Shown here: in pieces, positions 58,143 through 64,000 of the stretch | How positions within the stretch are numbered: the first letter of the stretch is position 1 | Layout of the letters: every line of letters begins with the position of its first letter | NCBI RefSeq assembly: GCF_001540865.1 | Contig: NC_033637.1 | Span: 7,133,134-7,197,133 of the forward strand | Source of the DNA: Ananas comosus | Lineage: Eukaryota > Streptophyta > Magnoliopsida > Poales > Bromeliaceae | DNA: 64,000 nt | Direction: 5' to 3' | Notes under the pieces: model-generated | Told to the model about the DNA's origin: nothing | Seen by the model: the letters and a program-made list of their open reading frames with translations, nothing else | Database searches by the model: none | Translations under genes and position numbers: made by a program

Positions 58143-61100
58143 TGTAACATACCAGATTTTGGTATAAAAATAAAAATAAATAAAAATAGTGTGAGAAACT
58201 ATTTTTATTGGATTTATAGAAGTAAAATATAAGTCAGAAGTGACTTGTGCTGAAATCGGAATGAAAACAGAAGATCTAGGATTTTCTGTTGGAAACGGGA
58301 CAGATAAATTAGCAGAAAATGCACAGTCTCAGAAAATTATGAAAATTGGCGGATAAGTCAGAAATATTTTTATGAGGCTAGATTTAAAGTTTCATATTTT
58401 TCTGACACCCGTAGAGTGAGAAATAAAATCCGAGAGTTATCTGATAAAGATTACAGTTCGGCACAGTTTTCAGTGACCAAACGGGGTCGAAACTGAACCA
58501 GCACTCGTCAGCTTGTTAAGTTAAGTAAAACCGAACATGACTGTCAAGTTTGAGCTCAAACGGACATTCAGGGAGCTCCGGCGAAAGTTATCAGATTTCA
58601 AGCTGCCCGGGAGTGAATAGTGTCTTGGGGGTATTATTAAGAAGCTGCTGCTTCTTCTTCTCCTTCGGCTGCACACCACACGCGCACACGCCACACACAC
58701 ACACACGCATACATGGAGGGAGAGAGAGATCTCCCTTTCTCTCTCTAAATCTCTCCCAAAAAGAGAGGGTTTTGGTGGAGATTGAAGCTCAAGGATGGAT
58801 TTTCATCTTCTCTATCTTCTTCCTCTCCATTAGAGCAAGCTTTGAAGGTAAGCTTCAAACCCTTTAATGGCATTTCTCTCTAGTTTGGTTTTTAAGCTCT
58901 AAGAATGGATTTAGAGGTATTCTAGCATGCTAATTAGAGGTTTGATGCTTGAAATCAAGGCTCTAATGGTGGATTTTTACCTATTGAAACCTAGAGCTCC
59001 AAAATGAGGGCTTTAATGGTAGATCTCTAAAGATAGGTCTAAATGCTTTGGAAATGGTTTTAGTGGAACCCATTGATGCCTAATAGATGATTAATGCTTG
59101 AATCATAGAGCAATTTAATGATTTCTTGCATAGTTGTAAACCTAGGGCTCAAAATGCAAACTTTCAAAATATGAGGGTTTGATCTCATTTGACCCTCCGT
59201 AAACCAAATTGCTAGGTAAACGAACGCGTTGGCGAAGACGGTTCGGCAATCCGACGAGCCGTTACAAAGTTATTAAAGAAATGGACGTTTAGGCTTCGGG
59301 TCCGCCGGGAGGGCCGAGGCGATATCGTAAATTCATGAAAATGGATTTGAAGCATCGTGGCACATAACCGAAGACCTTTAATTTTCGGATCGTGAATTGG
59401 AGGCCGTTCGGGTGGTCGCGCGAGAGATCGGGCCAAACCGGGTGCCGGGTGCCGCGGGAGGCCGATTGCAAGTGTCGACAAGCAATCGGAATGCGAAATG
59501 AGGTGGGTTGTGCTTACCGAAGCGACTAGGTCGCCCTTTATGTCTAAGAAATGAGATTTCATATTGATGCATGTTGACATATAATGTGAGATGCTAGAGA
59601 ATGTATTTGACATAATATAAGAATGTGAAAAGAATGCATGTTAACATATTATAGAAATGCATGTGATTAATGCTTTGAATGCATAAGATAAAGGGCATAT
59701 GAATGTTAACATTATAAGTTTACATGATAAGCATGCATGTGGATAATGCTAAGTAATGGTATGATAAGCATGATGTAGAAATAATAAATGCAAGCATGTG
59801 GCTAATACTAAGTTATACTTAATGATCATGTTGCAGAAATACTAATGTTAAGAAATGGAAATGTGCATATGGACAAATCTATATACATTAGATCGAGTGG
59901 CATTGAACCTAGAGTCATGGACATAGGTTGAACATGGAGGATATGAACCTAGTGTATTGAACCTAGCTGACACTTGTAGCATTGAGCATATATTTGTATC
60001 ATTCATACATAATAGGGCTAACTACATGTGAACCTTGGTTACTTTCAATGACATGTTTCTAACGTAGTTGAACATAGAGAAAGATAGAACCATAATGAAC
60101 TTGTATGTTAGAACCCTATTATTAGGTGAATGTGAGAGTTGGACTTGGACATTAGTAAACAAAGACGACATTGACAATAGAGACATTGATATGCATAGAG
60201 GATATAGTTGTTAAACATAGTTTAACCAAGAGTGGCATTGGACCAATTTGACATAGAGTAGCATTGGACCAAGTTGACATAGAGTGGCATGATTAAATAG
60301 GTAGAAACCTATTGTGACATTGGCATTGTGACTAGTGGCTATATATCCTCAAGTTGAGGATTGGATCGACACTCACAATAAGTCTTGGCTTGAGGGAGGT
60401 AGCTCCCCCTCGGGCGGTGCGCTCCGGAGTTGGTCACCACTGGGCGTGGTAAAGTCCCACCAGTTGACGGTCCCTAGGGAGGTTCGAGTCCCCCGTTATT
60501 AAGGGATTTGGTTGTGAGTTATTGGGGTTAACATGGTTAACCGGTAAGATTGGGTGAAAGCCAAGTGAATGTACAGCATTATGTGTTACGGGTTTAGTAT
60601 CCCAGTTGAGAGGATTTAGGGCTGAGGTGTATGTGAGACGTCCATCACCTCGAGCCTAGTTTTGGTGCGGTATTCCGCAGTTGATTGACTCGAGACCGAG
60701 TCGGGTGGTTAGCTTGGCTAGGGTAGAGGAAAACCTTAGGAGCAAATAACCAATGATGTAAAGTGATAAGATGTATAAATTATGAAAAAGCTATGGATAG
60801 CATGATACAAAATAAAATCATTTCTTCTACTTGTATAGTTGCATGATTCGCATATAGCATGGCATTATTGCATTCGTGAGGCAAAGAATGGTTTTATTAG
60901 TTGCATAATAAAGATATATATCTATCTGTTTATTGAACTAACTTGCAGTTGCCTCCCTTGGACCTATTGGTCGAACTTTTCCCTTGGGTGGCCGTACCCA
61001 CTGGGAACCATGGAGTTGGTTCTCACCCCATGTGGTTTTGGGGTGTTTACAGGTTCGCACGTGAGCGGCGCGGCGGCGCGAGGCGAGGGCGTAGTTCCAT

Positions 61101-61497
61101 AGTTAGCGCCCTACCACCGAGACCAGAGATAGCGGTACCCTGAGTCGGCCTTACTTAGGGATGCAAGAAAATGAAAAGGAATAAGATTGTATTAATCGTG
61201 TTAAATCGGATTGTATTTGGAAGCTAAAAAGAATGTATTATGTAATTGTGATGTAGAATGAATCTAATGTGAATGAATGTAATAATCTAGGATGTGTTTA
61301 TGTTGTTTGATACCTTCCATTATGCAATCTTGATTGAAATGTGTTCCTGGTTGGAACTTCGTACATTGTATTGGTTGCTATGCCTTGAACGTACAGGGGA
61401 GACTCTGTCCGTAGCACAGGGAAAACCCTGTCCGTTCGGCGATCTGTCTGCGGCGCCGCGACCCGGCCAAATAGGCGGGCGGTCGCGGGGCGTGACA
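58143..61497 (+). mobile_element. G3 5' LTR
   Basis: Runs from TGTAACATACCAG to GGGGCGTGACA, 3355 bp, followed by a primer-binding site. The start is preceded by CCTGA (58138-58142). It has a CA-rich microsatellite (58676-58712). A stretch at 59220-59530 is related to the G1 3' LTR (18240-18550), and a block at 61020-61150 is related to 8280-8390. The far side of the insertion is outside the window. Confidence 0.85.
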
Positions 61498-61504
61498 GGT
61501 AAGA

Positions 61505-61516
61505 TGGTATCAGAGC
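61505..61516 (+). other. Primer-binding site of G3 (initiator tRNA-Met)
   Basis: TGGTATCAGAGC lies 7 nt after the LTR end. The following leader matches the G1 leader (8718-9060). Confidence 0.93.
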
Positions 61517-61866
61517 ATAAAAAGAACATAAAAAGAATAATAGAAAATGGTTTAGTTGGACCTAGGAGATCCTAGGATAGTAAACCATAGGAGATTAAGG
61601 CTCGTGAGAGACGAGGACTTGTTTCTTTTGGCGAAAGGTTAATTGATTGGGTTATGTCACAAACCTCTAAAACGGATGTTAGAGGTAGACTCAAGGTGAG
61701 GTTTATTCTCAACAGAGGGTGTTCATGTTGGGTGCACACAACATGAAACCGCGTAATGAGAATAGACGCCTTTGCGTGACTTTCGCCCGATTTGAGTTGG
61801 TATTAAGTGTTTCGTGTTCGACCTAGAAGGTCGAGGATTAATAAGGTTGTCGCATTTTAGGAAGCG

Positions 61867-62005
61867 ATAGTAACGCGTAGGCGATCTTCTTTTAGATCGG
61901 CGCGAGATGGGCCAAGTGGTGTCCCTGGGCAATTTGAGGCGAGCGGAGACTTGGAACTTCGCGAGTTTTGGCGGCCTTTGTGACCTTTGAGAAATTAACA
62001 GAATC
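61867..62005 (+). pseudogene. gag: G3 gag remnant with lost start and internal deletion
   Basis: Aligns with the beginning of G1 gag (9077 on), but the start codon is ATA. After about 100 bp the sequence jumps from the region equivalent to 9175 to that equivalent to 9418 (TTTGGCGGCCTT...GACCTT). It stops being alignable at about 62005. Nothing functional remains. Confidence 0.8.
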
Positions 62006-62307
62006 CTCGTCGTGTTAGATCACTTTTGGTCAAATTGACCAAAGTGCGTCGAGAGAAGTAGTTGGACAAAGTCCAATTGACATTCCAATAATGTTGGAAG
62101 GGTTAGAATTGAGTTCTAAAAGAGTTGGAATAGTTTTAGCGTTGCTTGGCGTGAATTGGAGTCGAAGCGATACAAAACTGAAATTCTGGAATATGTGTTA
62201 CCAGTTTAACACCAGGGGTGTACTGGTACAGTATGGTTGTAACGAAGTGAATTCCCGAGAGCCGAGAGTTGGACTTCGTCCGGGATCGGCTAGTTATCGA
62301 GTGGGTA
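62006..62307 (+). mobile_element. Gypsy LTR start fragment
   Basis: About 300 bp aligning with the first 250-300 bp of the G1 LTR: TTGGTCAAATTGACC, then AACATTCC-like and GGTTAG phrases, then a decayed palindrome near 62195-62225. It ends where a second LTR start follows at 62308. Confidence 0.65.
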
Positions 62308-63044
62308 TGTAATATACCGAAATTTCGGTAACCAAGTATCGAACCTTGGTCAAATTGACCAAAGAGCGAGGTTGGTACGCTTTGGAAAGGCCGAAGGCGT
62401 CAAATAATGCAAAAGTGCATTACTGGGGATCTTCGAGAGCCTTGGAAATGAAAATCTGCAAACTGCAGGTTTTCTGTTCTCGGAGACCGGTCCCTGTGGG
62501 GAGAGACCGGTCCCCGAACGCGCAGGCAGCAGGAGGAGAGAAAAATCGGCTAAGTCCTTGGTGGACAGCTCTCGGAGACCGGTCCCTGCTGGAGAGACCG
62601 GTCCCTGAGAGACCGGTCCCCCAAAGAGAGATACCGGATGCATCGGGCGTGAGCTCTGCTGACTGCGGGGAGAAGCTCTCGGAGACCGGTCCCTCGTCGA
62701 GCAGACCGGTCCCCGAACCCGAGAGTGGCCCAGTGAGGGCAATGTAAAAGAATAAAAGTTGAGGGGCTTGTTTGCACTTATGCAACATGTGGGGCTATGT
62801 GAGGGGTATGAGAGCTCTTTTCTCTTATTTCTCACCTACACACCCTCTCATATCTCTCTTTCTCTCTCTAGAAGACAAGAAGAGGAAGAAGAAAGAAAAG
62901 GAAAGAAAGAGAAGGAGAATGAGGTCTACCTCATTTTCTTCATCTTCTCCTTGGTTGGAGCTTCTTGGAGAGGTAAGCTTCTAAGCTCTCTCTCATGGTG
63001 GATTTCTAGAGATAGATTTGATTGCTCTAGAAATAAAGTTTTGT
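62308..63044 (+). mobile_element. Second LTR start fragment with ACCGGT array
   Basis: Starts TGTAATATACCGAAATTTCGG and includes the array 62484-62716 and a purine-rich tract near 62870. It runs to GATTTCTAGAGATAG near 63010 and then switches to internal non-coding sequence at about 63045. The switch suggests a deletion or template jump between LTR and interior. Confidence 0.65.
62484..62716. promoter_or_regulatory. GAGACCGGTCCC palindrome array, third LTR
   Basis: Seven copies of AGACCGGTCCC, in pairs such as GAGACCGGTCCCTGTGGGG followed by GAGACCGGTCCCCG. Layout as in S2 and the copia LTR. Confidence 0.75.
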
Positions 63045-64000
63045 ATTATCTGAGGACGTAGTACCTGCCAGTACAGGTATAGAGCCAAATGGCACTAGTG
63101 AAGTGCTAGAAGTAATCTATGGCGAGAAGTGAGACTCGCGGTAGAGATAGAAGTGTCGAAATGACTCTCAGAGCAATATGAGTAGTAAATTGCGGGAGTC
63201 GAGCCATAATGCCTATGGGCACCCGAATAGTCCGAAAATTTCGGATGTCATTCCGGTAGATCGAACAGTGAATGTAGCATCACTGTTGAGAGAACGGTCG
63301 ATTAGTGGCCAAGTTTGAGCACGTGGGCCTAGTAGTACCTCAAGGTGAGGTAGGCGATTGTGCTCGTGCGGTCGGTGTGCATAGGCAAGATTGCCTAATG
63401 CTGGACTTACTGTGGAACGCTGTAGAGGCGTAGAGCGATCGAGTGTAGATACCCGTAGAGTGCGGATGTGAATTCAGCCGAGAGAGTGTATTGGCAGTAG
63501 CACTTGAGCATTGCTAGGTGTGAAGCGTGCCATCGATCACTCGTGGGACTGGTGACTCGCACTAGGTGCATAGGAACCGATATTGGTACGTGTGACTCGG
63601 TAGAGTATGTCGTGTAGGACGACGACGGCGGGTAGTGCTTGGGGACGACCCGTGCCTGGACCATTTGTGGACTGTGGAGCCTGGGCCCATTGGGCAGGCG
63701 CAATCAGCTATGAGTGACAGCGGCCCAGTACCTATGGGTAGGGCAGAGTTCTGGTCAGGACGGTAGTTCGAGCTTAGACCCGGGAGCGTGGACTGCCACG
63801 TGATAGATTGTGTGACTAATGGTACACCGAGTATGGTTGTGACCCAACCCGAGGACTTGACGTGGTTTGGGATCTTAGTTGCTCCTGGTTGGAGTGTGTG
63901 CGAATTCCGAAGTGAGAATTTCGCCCGATCATGATTGGGTCTGCATTTGCGAGCGAGAGACGCTGCGTATTGAGACAGGTTTAAGCTATAGGCCTACGTA
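63045..64000 (+). other. Second copy of the gag-only family non-coding interior
   Basis: Aligns with 10505-11265 of G1 from the phrase TACCTGCC to the window end (AGGCCTACGTA). It has an additional segment at about 63612-63800 that G1 lacks. Non-coding on both strands. Confidence 0.8.

Overview
The window looks like plant nuclear DNA, most likely from a monocot with a repeat-rich genome. The species cannot be fixed from the sequence. I find no intact host gene. Almost everything is nested transposable elements: Ty3/gypsy elements of the Del/Tekay type with long LTRs ending TGTAAC...GTGACA, one Ty1/copia element of SIRE/Maximus type, and one CACTA (En/Spm) DNA transposon. All recognisable primer-binding sites match initiator methionine tRNA (TGGTATCAGAGC). 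Runs of N at 2616-2632, 6380, 16646, 35478 and 39926 all fall at breaks inside repeats, so the assembly is probably collapsed or misjoined there.

Layout, left to right. 1-1972 is the 3' part of a plus-strand gypsy LTR. 1973-3340 is AT-rich and holds a roughly 460 bp duplication across an N gap. 3341-5437 is an LTR fragment with its primer-binding site. G1 starts at 5479: 5' LTR 5479-8698, decayed gag 9077-10374, no pol, a 1.4 kb non-coding block, polypurine tract, and a 3' LTR from 11812. That 3' LTR is split by M1 (12430-17909, TSD AAGAA) and ends at 19364 where G2 starts. The G2 5' LTR (19365-28589) carries a CACTA transposon (21307-28001) that holds transposase remnants and a captured piece of a UDP-glucose pyrophosphorylase gene. 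G2 then has decayed gag and protease but no reverse transcriptase.

A minus-strand solo LTR, S1 (31231-52473, TSD CTTGG/CTCGG), interrupts the G2 interior. S1 itself holds two elements: a copia element (31437-39991, TSD ACACA) and a full-length minus-strand Tekay gypsy (42042-52203, TSD TTCAG). After S1 come about 490 bp of probable G2 interior, then a minus-strand LTR, M2 (from 52970). M2 holds a plus-strand solo LTR, S2 (54905-57601, TSD GCTAG), and a further gypsy element, G3 (from 58143), which runs to the window edge. G3 holds a mosaic of gag, LTR and non-coding pieces.

No element is intact. The Tekay copy has the full gag-protease-RT-RNase H-integrase order, but with a lost RT active-site aspartate, two stops and a gag deletion. 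G1 and G2 keep gag (G2 also protease) but no pol, so they look like non-autonomous elements that would have relied on a relative's pol. The most unusual pattern is a set of palindromic ACCGGT-core arrays at the upstream end of LTRs. The arrays recur in several gypsy families, and one form of the array, including a 32 bp stretch with a single mismatch, also occurs in the unrelated copia LTR.
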